NCBI GenBank assembly: GCA_031258665.1 | Contig: JAIRML010000166.1 | Coordinates: 1-9,245, forward strand | Direction of reading: 5' to 3' | Origin: Oscillospiraceae bacterium | GTDB lineage: Bacteria > Bacillota > Clostridia > Oscillospirales > UBA929 | Length of the DNA: 9,245 bases | In this document: piece after piece, positions 1-5,792 of the stretch | Layout of the letters: each line of letters begins with the position of its first letter | How positions within the stretch are numbered: the stretch's first letter is position 1 | Notes under the pieces: model-generated | What the model was told of the DNA's origin: nothing | The model's database searches: none | Seen by the model: the letters and a program-made list of their open reading frames with translations, nothing else | Made by a program: the position numbers and the translations under genes

Positions 1-103
1 CGCCTTACGGCGCGCCCTCTCTTCGTAAGAGAGGTGGCAGCGGCAAAGCCGCTGACGGAGTGTTTTCCCCGCGTCCCTCGTCCGCGCGCGCCTTACGGCG
101 CGC
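1..103. repeat. Cluster of small hairpins, REP-like intergenic repeat
   Basis: This stretch is a run of short perfect inverted repeats. A 15-base direct repeat, cgccttacggcgcgc, lies at 1-15 and again at 89-103, and each copy is itself a small hairpin; the second can pair gcgcgcc with ggcgcgc. Between them are an 8-bp stem (cctctctt/aagagagg, 16-34) and a 7-bp stem (cagcggc/gccgctg, 38-54). On the minus strand the order is ctccgtcagc, hairpin, gctgccacctctctt, hairpin. From memory this resembles a dispersed intergenic repeat of gut Firmicutes, but no second full copy is in this window. The repeat may continue left of base 1. It has no coding potential that I trust. Confidence 0.6.
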
Positions 104-176
104 TCGCTACGGCGTCTGGAACGACCGACTGGGGTTTCACTGATTGGATAGGTTATTTTTACACGCTTCCTAAGTG

Positions 177-350
177 TTAAACTGACCGGTTCCGCAGAAG
201 CACTCTGAGCGAAAATTTTCCTGTTTTTGGGCCCCACGCCGACTCCATGATCCCGTTGTACTTGACCGCGACCGATTTTATCTGCGCGAGCCCGAATCCA
301 TGGCCCTCGGGCCGCCGGGTCGCTCCAATGCCATCTTTCTTGAAAGCGAG
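177..350 (-). pseudogene. Remnant of a GHKL sensor histidine kinase (C-terminal end only)
   Basis: The last ~57 codons of a minus-strand frame ending at 177 read like the C-terminal half of an AgrC-type GHKL ATPase domain. The G-box GHGFGL is followed by QIKSVAVKYNG and then KFSLRVLLRN before the stop, which matches the usual layout of G2 box, helix, KYxG and final beta strands. The N-box with the Mg-binding Asn, the dimerisation/phosphoacceptor region and all membrane segments are missing, so it cannot be a working kinase. The upstream part of the same open frame (350-689) comes from an unrelated protein, so the 170-codon frame is a chance fusion of two remnants. The family call is fairly secure from the motif; decay is inferred from the missing parts. 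Confidence 0.6.
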
Positions 351-351
351 C

Positions 352-595
352 TCAGGAGGGGCTGTGCTTCTGCATAAGGGTGATATACGCCTCCCGGCCC
401 GCGTAAAAGTCCTCTTTTCGGTAAAATATCCGTAGTGAAAGTACAGCGTCTCCCCGATGTTCCCGACCATGGCCAGCCCGGAGTTCCAATCCCGCTTCCG
501 CTCGGTCAGTTCCGTCACCGCGCCGGTCTCCAGATTCAGGGCGCAAAGCCAGTTTTCGCTGAGCCCGGAAAGGAATTGTCGGTAAATAATTTGTG
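352..595 (-). pseudogene. Frameshifted C-terminal remnant of a beta-propeller-like (DUF5050/WD40-like) protein
   Basis: One minus-strand frame gives IIYRQFLSGLSENWLCALNL, then ETGAVTELTE and ETLYFHYG, the repeat style of secreted or lipoprotein beta-propeller proteins of Clostridia (WLYxLNLETG...LT). At about 427-431 the coding signal moves to another frame, which continues as FYRKEDFYAGREAYITLMQK and stops at 352-354. One missing base in the HYG codon run would join the two parts, so I read a single-base deletion. Nothing convincing continues upstream of about 595 before the phosphoglucomutase stop at 668. The piece is therefore a C-terminal fragment with a frameshift. The family name is a resemblance judged by eye. 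Confidence 0.5.
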
Positions 596-667
596 GTTTA
601 TGCGTGGGAAAAGCGACGCTGCGCGGACTTTTGTCTTTGTGTGCGAAAACGGGGCCCGCGCCGAGGG

Positions 668-2392
668 CTACACCAGCTTCTTGGCCCACTGGGCAAAACG
701 GGCGACGGTGTCGTCGGCGGTGTGGGCGTCGGCGCCGCGGGCTTGGATGTACACCTTGACCTTGGGCTCCGTGCCGGAGGGGCGCACCAGCAGCCGGGTG
801 CCGTCGAGCAGCGCAAAGCCGAGAACGTCCGACCCGGAGAGCTCCATGTCGGAGACCGCCCCGGAGACGGACTCGAAGCGCCGGCCGGAGAGATAGTCAC
901 ACACGGCCTCCACCGGTGTCCCGGCGATGCCGGCCGGCGGATGACCGCGCAAGTCGTCCATCAGCGCCTGCATGCGAGCCAGCCCCGCCAGCCCCGGCAT
1001 GACCAAGTTGAGCGTGGCCTCGCGGTAGTGCCCGTATGTTTCGTAAAGCGCCTGCAGGGCGTCGAAGAGAGTCATCTCCTGCCGGCGGTACCAGGCCGCC
1101 ATCTCGGCGATGAGCAGGGAGGCGGTCACGGCGTCCTTGTCGCGGGCGTGGCTGCCGATCAGGTAGCCGTAGGACTCCTCAAAACCCATCAAAAACTGAT
1201 GACTCCCGGAGGCGTCGAGCTTCGCAATGACCTCGGCGATGAATTTGAAGCCGGTGAATGTCTCGAACAAGGCGATGTCGTTCTTTTTGGCGATGTCGTG
1301 GGTCATACGGGTCGTCACGATGGTCTGGACCACCGCCGGACGCGCCGGCAGCGTCCCGGCGGCCCGGCGGGCGCGGATCAGGTAGTCCATCAGCAGCACG
1401 CCCATCTGGTTGCCGGTCAGGGGCACGTAGCCGCCCGCGCGGTCGCGGACCATCACCCCCACCCGGTCGGCGTCCGGGTCGGTGCCGATGACGAGGTCGA
1501 CATCGTGCCGCCGCGCCAGCGCGACGGCGCGTTCGAAGCTCTTCGCGTTTTCTGGGTTGGGGGAGACCACGGTGGGAAAATTCCCGTCGATCTTCATCTG
1601 CTCGGGCTCGCACAGCACATGGCGAAAGCCAAGCGCCGCCAGCGCCTCCGGCACCAGCCGGTACCCGGCGCCGTGGAACGGCGTGTACACGAGCTTACAG
1701 TCGTCGGCCACCGCGCGGACGGCGTCCGGCGCCACCGACTGGGCGAGCGCGCAGTCTAAAAACGCGCGGTCGGTCTCCGCTCCCAGCCACCGGATCCGGC
1801 CCGCGCGCAGGGCCTCGTCGAAGCCCGTCGCCGCCGCGCTCTCCAGCGGGTCGAGCGACGCCATCTCGCGCGCCACCATGTCGGCGTGCGCGGGCGGGAT
1901 CTGCGCGCCGTCGCTCCAGTAGACTTTGTACCCGTTGTATTCCTTTGGGTTGTGGCTGGCCGTGATGTTGATCCCGGCGACGCAGCGGTGCGCGCGGATG
2001 GCGAACGAGAGCTCCGGCGTGGGCCGCAGCTCGTCGAACAACAGCGCCGTGATGCCGCGCCCGGCCAGCACACAGGCGGCCTGCCGCGCGTACTCCTCCG
2101 CGTGGAGACGGCAGTCGCAGGCGATGGCGACGCCGCGCGCCGCGGCCTCGGGCCCCTCCCGCAAGATCAGGTTGGCCAGCGCCTGCGTCACATGGCGCAC
2201 AGTGTGCACGTTGATGCGGCCGAGCCCCGCCCCCATGATGCCGCGCAGGCCCGCCGTGCCGAAGGCCAGGGGCCGTGAAAAACGCTCCTCAATCTCGGCG
2301 GCGTTGCCCTCCAGGGCGCGCAGTTCCGCCTTTTCTGACTCGCTCAGCGCATGTGACGTCAGCCACCTGCGATATTCCGCCATCGCTGTCAT
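668..2392 (-). CDS. pgcA: Alpha-phosphoglucomutase / phosphomannomutase family
   Basis: This 574-residue enzyme of the alpha-D-phosphohexomutase family most likely interconverts glucose-1-phosphate and glucose-6-phosphate in the cytosol, feeding UDP-glucose and envelope glycan synthesis. All four active-site signatures are present in order: the phosphoserine loop TASHNP (Ser146), the Mg-binding loop DPDADR (305-310), the sugar-binding loop GFEESYGY (403-410) and the phosphate-binding loop RPSGTEPK (537-544). Its length fits the long Firmicute PgcA-type enzymes (about 565-580 aa) rather than the ~450-aa GlmM or ManB types. I chose ATG 2392 because a strong GGAGGAGGAG site lies 5 bases upstream and the codon overlaps the previous stop as ATGA, suggesting translational coupling with the DUF2007 gene. 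The same frame stays open far upstream, but that part is a shadow of the DUF2007 gene. A phosphomannomutase role cannot be excluded. Confidence 0.93.
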   Translation of the reverse strand: MTAMAEYRRWLTSHALSESEKAELRALEGNAAEIEERFSRPLAFGTAGLRGIMGAGLGRINVHTVRHVTQALANLILREGPEAAARGVAIACDCRLHAEEYARQAACVLAGRGITALLFDELRPTPELSFAIRAHRCVAGINITASHNPKEYNGYKVYWSDGAQIPPAHADMVAREMASLDPLESAAATGFDEALRAGRIRWLGAETDRAFLDCALAQSVAPDAVRAVADDCKLVYTPFHGAGYRLVPEALAALGFRHVLCEPEQMKIDGNFPTVVSPNPENAKSFERAVALARRHDVDLVIGTDPDADRVGVMVRDRAGGYVPLTGNQMGVLLMDYLIRARRAAGTLPARPAVVQTIVTTRMTHDIAKKNDIALFETFTGFKFIAEVIAKLDASGSHQFLMGFEESYGYLIGSHARDKDAVTASLLIAEMAAWYRRQEMTLFDALQALYETYGHYREATLNLVMPGLAGLARMQALMDDLRGHPPAGIAGTPVEAVCDYLSGRRFESVSGAVSDMELSGSDVLGFALLDGTRLLVRPSGTEPKVKVYIQARGADAHTADDTVARFAQWAKKLV

Positions 2393-2847
2393 GGCATCTC
2401 CTCCTCCGTTTCCGCCGCCGGGGCCTCCAAGATGTCCCGGGCCGCCTCCAACAGCGACTCCGGGACAAACAGCTCGGCGCCGTAAATCGGGGCGCCGAAT
2501 ATCACATTGGAAAAGAACGTGGGGTTCGGCGTCCGCACGCGGGTGGGGATGCCGAAGGCCCGCAACAGGGACCGCTTGAGCCCGATGTCCATGGGGTTTT
2601 GCGCGTAGACAAGCCGCACCGCCCGCGCCGGGCGGCCCTCTTCGTCGTTCGGCCAGGCCGGCCCCGTCTCCTCCGACGAAAACCAGCCGTCCTCTCCGCC
2701 CAACGCGGGTTGCGGACGCAGCCCACAACCCAAATTCTTGTTTTTTATTGCCGCTTCGCGGCCATAAAGTACTGTCGGCGGCCGCCCGCAGTGGGGGCAC
2801 GCCGACGCGCCGTCCTCACATGTCTCGCCGCAGTGCCGGCAAACCAT
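2389..2847 (-). CDS. Zinc-ribbon protein with DUF2007-like domain, carrying an in-frame repeat insertion
   Basis: The 152-residue product begins with a short zinc ribbon (CRHC at 3-6 and CPHC at 17-20). A C-terminal DUF2007-like domain covers about residues 77-141; its marks are VYAQNP, RSLLRAFGIP, a glycine turn and LFVPESLLEAARDIL. DUF2007 proteins are small, poorly characterised and sometimes labelled putative signal-transducing proteins, so the function is unknown. I chose ATG 2847 because AAAGGGGGC lies just upstream; an in-frame ATG at 2931 would overlap the murA stop and lacks such a site. The stop overlaps the pgcA start (ATGA). Residues about 27-49 are encoded by the dispersed repeat at 2702-2761, which separates ribbon from DUF2007 and adds a lone Cys41. 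The domain call is good; the role is open. Confidence 0.82.
   Translation of the reverse strand: MVCRHCGETCEDGASACPHCGRPPTVLYGREAAIKNKNLGCGLRPQPALGGEDGWFSSEETGPAWPNDEEGRPARAVRLVYAQNPMDIGLKRSLLRAFGIPTRVRTPNPTFFSNVIFGAPIYGAELFVPESLLEAARDILEAPAAETEEEMP
2702..2774 (-). repeat. Dispersed hairpin repeat, copy 1 (inside the DUF2007 gene)
   Basis: The 60-base core 2702-2761 matches 4430-4489 in inverted orientation at 53 of 60 positions by my count. A weaker match continues to 2774 (7 of 13, most differences transitions). Read on the minus strand it has a hairpin (gccgc-gaa-gcggc), an A-rich stretch with aaaaaacaagaa, then ttgggttgtggg and a second stem whose arms are gggctgc and gcaaccc. The second stem has one weak pair, which is a G-T wobble on the plus strand. 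The copy is in frame with the host gene and encodes REAAIKNKNLGCGLRPQPAL without a stop codon. Confidence 0.85.
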
Positions 2848-2860
2848 CCCACGGCCCCCT

Positions 2861-2920
2861 TTCGGCTTCGAAGTACGGCTCCTTGAGCCGGCCCACGCAG
2901 AGAGGCTCGACGCGCACCAT
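2861..2920 (-). pseudogene. rlmH: N-terminal remnant of rlmH (23S rRNA pseudouridine-1915 methyltransferase)
   Basis: Seven bases after the murA stop, an ATG opens a frame reading MVRVEPLCVGRLKEPYFEAE. This matches the start of RlmH, a ~155-residue SPOUT methyltransferase whose first strand and helix read roughly MxIxIxxVGKLKExYxxxx. After about 20 codons the similarity ends, and the frame runs out of phase into the zinc-ribbon gene, stopping at 2816 (34 codons in all). The SAM-binding knot and the catalytic C-terminus are absent. The most economical reading is a deletion that removed the rest of rlmH and brought the DUF2007 gene close to murA. A short real peptide or chance similarity are alternatives, but GxLKExY at the expected distance from the Met makes chance unlikely. 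Confidence 0.6.
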
Positions 2921-2927
2921 GCGGATG

Positions 2928-4217
2928 TCACTGCGCGAAGGGCAGCGTGTCTGGGTCGGGCAGTTCGCGGCAGCGGATCTCGGCGCCGAGACCCCGCAGC
3001 TTGCGCACCATGGCCTCGTACCCGCGCTCGATGTGGTGGATGCCGTCGACCGACGTGACACCCTGCGCGGCCAGCGCGGCCACCACCAGCGCGGCGCCCG
3101 CGCGCAGGTCACAGGCGCGCACCGGCGCGCCTGTGAGGCGGGGCACGCCCTCCACGACGGCCACCTTGCCGTCCACCTGGATCTGCGCGCCCATGCGGAC
3201 CAGCTCGTCCACATAGCGGTAGCGGTTGTCCCAGACGCCCTCGGTGATGACGCTGGTCCCCTCCGCCCGCGCGAGGCAGGCGGCGATCTGCGGCTGCATG
3301 TCGGTGGGAAAGCCCGGGTAGGGCTGTGTCTTTACATTGGCGCGGCGCAGCCGGCCCCGCCGGCGCACCAGCACGGCGTCGTCATATTCCTCCACCTCGA
3401 CGCCCATCTCCATCAGCTTGGCCGAGATGCCGTCGAGATGTTTCGGGATGACGTTCCGGATGACCGCCTCGCCGCCCGCGGAGGCCACCGCCGTCATATA
3501 GGTGCCGGCCTCAATCTGGTCGGGGATGATCGTATAGCTCCCCCCGGCGAGGCGCGGCACGCCGCGGATCTTGATGACGTCGGTGCCGGCGCCCTTGACG
3601 TTCGCCCCCATGGCATTGAGAAAGTTGGCGAGGTCCACGATGTGGGGCTCTTTGGCGGCGTTCTCAATGACCGTCTGCCCCTCCGCCAGCGCGGCGGCCA
3701 ACATGATGTTGACCGTGGCGCCCACGGAGACCACGTCGAGGTACACCACCGAGCCGGCCAGCCGGCCCGGTGAACGGGCGTACACAAAGCCGCCCCGCAC
3801 CTCGACGGACGCCCCCAGCGCCTCGAAGCCCTTGATGTGCTGGTCGATGGGGCGCACGCCGAAGTCGCACCCGCCGGGCGGCGGCACCTGCGCCGCCCCG
3901 AACCGGGACAGAAGCGACCCGATGTAATAACAGGAGGCCCTGATGCGCCGCACGAGGTCGTAGGGGACCCGGGCGTTTTGCGCGTGCCGGGCGTCGATCT
4001 CCAGCGTCGTGTCGTCCAGCAGCCGCACTTGCCCGCCCATCTCCTGGACGATCTCCAACATCAGTGTGACATCGTTGATTTTGGGAATATTTTCAATGCG
4101 GCAGATGCCGTCCACCAGCAATGCGGCCGGGATGATGGCCACCGCCGCGTTTTTGGCGCCGCTCACCAGGACTTCTCCTGACAGGGGCTTCCCGCCCCGC
4201 ACTTCGTAGATGAACAA
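2928..4217 (-). CDS. murA: UDP-N-acetylglucosamine 1-carboxyvinyltransferase (MurA)
   Basis: MurA transfers enolpyruvate from PEP to UDP-GlcNAc, the first committed step of peptidoglycan synthesis in the cytosol, and is the fosfomycin target. With a TTG start at 4217 the protein has 429 residues, close to the usual 417-430. Key residues are visible: Lys22-Asn23 in SGAKNAA, the catalytic Cys117 in PPGGCDFG (fosfomycin-sensitive Cys form), Asp306 in FPTDMQPQ, Asp370 in DLRAGAALV and Arg398 in ERGYE. The start is uncertain. An ATG at 4334 lies inside the promoter and would add 39 unrelated residues. GTG 4226 is possible but abuts its purine-rich site. TTG 4217 has ggaaaggg eight bases upstream and gives the usual MxxYxVRGGKPLSGEV beginning. 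It leads the murA, DUF2007, pgcA cluster. Confidence 0.95.
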   Translation of the reverse strand: MFIYEVRGGKPLSGEVLVSGAKNAAVAIIPAALLVDGICRIENIPKINDVTLMLEIVQEMGGQVRLLDDTTLEIDARHAQNARVPYDLVRRIRASCYYIGSLLSRFGAAQVPPPGGCDFGVRPIDQHIKGFEALGASVEVRGGFVYARSPGRLAGSVVYLDVVSVGATVNIMLAAALAEGQTVIENAAKEPHIVDLANFLNAMGANVKGAGTDVIKIRGVPRLAGGSYTIIPDQIEAGTYMTAVASAGGEAVIRNVIPKHLDGISAKLMEMGVEVEEYDDAVLVRRRGRLRRANVKTQPYPGFPTDMQPQIAACLARAEGTSVITEGVWDNRYRYVDELVRMGAQIQVDGKVAVVEGVPRLTGAPVRACDLRAGAALVVAALAAQGVTSVDGIHHIERGYEAMVRKLRGLGAEIRCRELPDPDTLPFAQ

Positions 4218-4322
4218 ATCGCGCACCCTTTCCGGCTCACCGCCCGCCCTCCCGGGCAACCGCCATGCATCACGCGGCGCGGCGGCGTGGGAGCGATGGT
4301 CCCGTGCCTCAAAACGCAAATT

Positions 4323-4351
4323 ATTATACATCATTATTATGCAAAAGGGAA
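4323..4351 (-). promoter_or_regulatory. Putative sigma-A promoter of murA
   Basis: A perfect TATAAT -10 box (4328-4323, minus strand) lies in an AT-rich stretch otherwise rare in this window. At 17 bases spacing is a weak -35, TTCCCT (4351-4346). A second -10 candidate, CATAAT (4341-4336), has TTATGA at 17 bases. Transcription would start near 4316, leaving a GC-rich leader of about 100 bases before TTG 4217. This position argues against the upstream ATG 4334 as the murA start. Confidence 0.55.
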
Positions 4352-4360
4352 GCTCTTTTC

Positions 4361-4377
4361 ATAACATGATCTGTTAT
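4361..4377. promoter_or_regulatory. Dyad-symmetric site upstream of the murA promoter, possible operator
   Basis: ATAACATGATCTGTTAT is a perfect inverted repeat with 6-base arms (ATAACA/TGTTAT) around a 5-base spacer. It lies at roughly -45 to -61 relative to the predicted murA start, a place where dimeric activators or repressors often bind. No regulator gene is nearby and I do not recognise the motif, so the assignment rests on symmetry and position only. Confidence 0.3.
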
Positions 4378-4416
4378 ATTCTTCGCCGGTTTTTCCGTCT
4401 CCCTGTATGGGGGATA

Positions 4417-4489
4417 CAACACCTTGCCGCCGCGAAGCGGCAGCAAAAAACAAGAACTTGGGTTGTGGGCTGCGGAGGCAGCCCGCGTT
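4417..4489 (+). repeat. Dispersed hairpin repeat, copy 2 (at the end of ilvE)
   Basis: The core 4430-4489 matches copy 1 at 53 of 60 positions in opposite orientation. Stem one is gccgc-gaa-gcggc (4429-4441) and stem two is gggctgc-ggag-gcagccc (4467-4484), a perfect 7-bp pairing. Its plus-strand translation, REAAAKNKNLGCGLRRQPAL, is nearly that of copy 1, though no gene lies on that strand here. Its right edge (tta, 4488-4490) provides the ilvE stop codon. For ilvE transcripts, stem two followed 16 bases later by a six-T run could help end transcription, but the spacing is too long for a canonical terminator. Confidence 0.85.
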
Positions 4490-5552
4490 AAATCTCCACG
4501 ACCCAACCGAACGGATCCGCCCTCTCGCCCCACTGGATGCCGGTGAGTTCGTCGTAGAGGCGGCGGGCCAGCGGGCCGATCTGCCCGCCGCTCACGGGGA
4601 TGATCTGCCCGTTGTAATTGAATGAACCGATGGGGGAGATCACGGCCGCCGTGCCGGTGCCGAAGGACTCCGACAGCCGCCCGGCGCCGGCGGCCTCCAC
4701 GAGCTCGTCAATCGAGATGGCGCGCTGGTCGACCGGCACGCCCCACGATGTGAGCAGACGGATGGCCGAGTCGCGGGTGACGCCCGGCAGGATGGACCCC
4801 TCCAGCGGCGGCGTGACCACGCGGCCGCCGAGGGAGAAGAAGACGTTCATCGTGCCGACCTCCTCTATGTACCGGCGGTGTACGCCGTCCAGCCACAGCA
4901 CCTGGGTGTAGCCCTTCTCTTTCGCGCGCACCTGCGCCCGGATCGTGGCGGCGTAGTTGCCGCCTGTCTTGGCCTCGCCGGTGCCGCCCTTCACGGCGCG
5001 CACATCTTCGGTCTCGATCAGGATGCTCACCGGGTCGATCCCCTCCGGGTAGTACGCCCCCACCGGGGAGAGAATGATCAGGAACTGGTAGGTATGCGAC
5101 GCCCGCACGCCCAGGTAGGGGTCGGTGGCGATGATGAACGGGCGGATGTACAAAGAGGTGTCCGGGTGGGTGGGGACCCAGTCGATGTCCGCCCGGACCA
5201 GGGATTTGATCGCCTCCAAAAACAATGTCTCGTCGATCTCGGCGATCTGAAGCCGCCGGTTGGAGCGGTTCATGCGGCGGATGTTTTCCAGCGGGCGAAA
5301 CAGCAATGTCCGCCCGTCGGCCGCGCGGTAGGCCTTGAGGCCCTCGAAGGTCTCCTGCCCGTAGTGCAGCACCATGCTGGCCGGGTCGAGCGTCAAGGGC
5401 GCGTAAGGGACAATGCGCGGCGTGTGCCAGCCGGCCCCCTCCGTGTAGTGCAGCAGGAACATGTGGTCGGTGAAGTACTGCCCGAAGCCGAGACTGGAAA
5501 AATCCGGTTTCTCCTTGGGCGCTGTTGTCCTCTGGACGGCGATTGGTTGCAT
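4488..5552 (-). CDS. ilvE: Branched-chain amino acid aminotransferase (class IV PLP)
   Basis: IlvE transfers the amino group between glutamate and the 2-oxo acids of leucine, isoleucine and valine in the cytosol. The 354-residue product matches the longer BCAT type, usually about 340-360 aa. Visible signatures are HYGQETFEGLKAYR (63-76), the PLP-binding Lys195 in GEAKTGGNYAAT, YIEEVGTMNVFF (228-239) with the conserved Glu231, GVTRDS (257-262) and GTGTAAVISP (298-307). The C-terminus DPFGWVVEI is typical, so the gene is complete. I chose ATG 5552 because AGGTGG lies 8 bases upstream; the GTG codons four and three codons before it fall inside that site. The TAA stop is formed at the edge of repeat copy 2. 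It is divergent from pstS and has its own promoter; no T-box or long leader fits in the ~20-base untranslated region. Confidence 0.95.
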   Translation of the reverse strand: MQPIAVQRTTAPKEKPDFSSLGFGQYFTDHMFLLHYTEGAGWHTPRIVPYAPLTLDPASMVLHYGQETFEGLKAYRAADGRTLLFRPLENIRRMNRSNRRLQIAEIDETLFLEAIKSLVRADIDWVPTHPDTSLYIRPFIIATDPYLGVRASHTYQFLIILSPVGAYYPEGIDPVSILIETEDVRAVKGGTGEAKTGGNYAATIRAQVRAKEKGYTQVLWLDGVHRRYIEEVGTMNVFFSLGGRVVTPPLEGSILPGVTRDSAIRLLTSWGVPVDQRAISIDELVEAAGAGRLSESFGTGTAAVISPIGSFNYNGQIIPVSGGQIGPLARRLYDELTGIQWGERADPFGWVVEI

Positions 5553-5577
5553 ATTCGACACCACCTGTTTTTCTCAA

Positions 5578-5606
5578 AGTATACCACATCCCCCTCCCGG
5601 GCGCAA
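5578..5606 (-). promoter_or_regulatory. Putative promoter of ilvE
   Basis: On the minus strand TATACT (5583-5578) is preceded by TGG, making an extended -10. TTGCGC (5606-5601) lies exactly 17 bases upstream as a partial -35. Transcription would start near 5571, giving a short leader of about 19 bases that contains the AGGTGG ribosome site. Confidence 0.6.
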
Positions 5607-5714
5607 ACATGATTTTACTGCAAAAATATAATGAACGAGGGCTTTTATACTGAATATTGTGCCATTGCCAAAGCAATGACACAATATTCAGTAGCTTTTT
5701 TGCAGCGCAAACAT
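5601..5714. mobile_element. AT-rich MITE-like palindromic insertion between the ilvE and pstS promoters
   Basis: The centre (5648-5693) is a near-perfect palindrome with 21-base arms, one mismatch and a caaa loop; each arm contains TGAATATTGTG. Outside it lie 9-base terminal inverted repeats, CTGCAAAAA (5618-5626) and TTTTTGCAG (5697-5705). An exact 10-base direct repeat, GCGCAAACAT, flanks the whole at 5601-5610 and 5705-5714, possibly a target duplication. The segment is much richer in A and T than its surroundings. No transposase is present, so any movement would depend on an enzyme encoded elsewhere. The T run after the right arm also makes it look like a plus-strand terminator, but no gene runs into it from the left. 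Confidence 0.5.
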
Positions 5715-5755
5715 TTTTCCCGCCCCATCGGGTGATGGGAGGGGGCCGGAGATAC

Positions 5756-5783
5756 TTGACACAAATTTTACATACATTGTACA
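5756..5783 (+). promoter_or_regulatory. Putative Pho box (PhoP/PhoB operator) for the pst operon
   Basis: Three direct repeats, TTGACA (5756-5761), TTTACA (5767-5772) and TGTACA (5778-5783), are each separated by exactly 5 bases, giving an 11-base period. This matches the known Bacillus PhoP box form, TT(A/C/T)A(A/C/T)A-type hexamers spaced by about 5 bases. They lie about 32 bases before a TATACT -10 box and 73 bases before pstS, as expected for phosphate-starvation activation. The first hexamer is also a consensus -35, with a poor TGTACA -10 at 16 bases, so a plain promoter reading is the alternative. Confidence 0.65.
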
Positions 5784-5792
5784 CAGCCGTGC

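Noticed and set aside
1..103. CRISPR array
   Set aside because: There are only two copies of a 15-base hairpin, no regular spacers and no cas genes.
600..667. Intrinsic terminator after phosphoglucomutase
   Set aside because: GC-rich pairing such as gccc/gggc is followed by a short gttttc, but the stem is only about 4 pairs and the T run is short.
593..1759. Long 388-codon plus-strand frame antisense to phosphoglucomutase
   Set aside because: It is a GC-rich shadow frame with His/Arg/Gly/Val-rich composition; the opposite strand carries all phosphohexomutase motifs.
2393..2800. Phosphoglucomutase frame extended upstream to 710 residues
   Set aside because: The extra 136 residues are low-complexity Arg/Gly/Pro translation of the DUF2007 gene in another frame. 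ATG 2392 has a strong ribosome site and an ATGA overlap.
4218..4334. murA starting at ATG 4334
   Set aside because: This start lies upstream of the predicted transcription start (TATAAT at 4328-4323), and the added residues do not resemble MurA.
4407..4625. 72-codon plus-strand frame containing the repeat-encoded peptide
   Set aside because: After the repeat it continues antisense to ilvE with no domain or ribosome site. The peptide match reflects the repeat rather than a gene.
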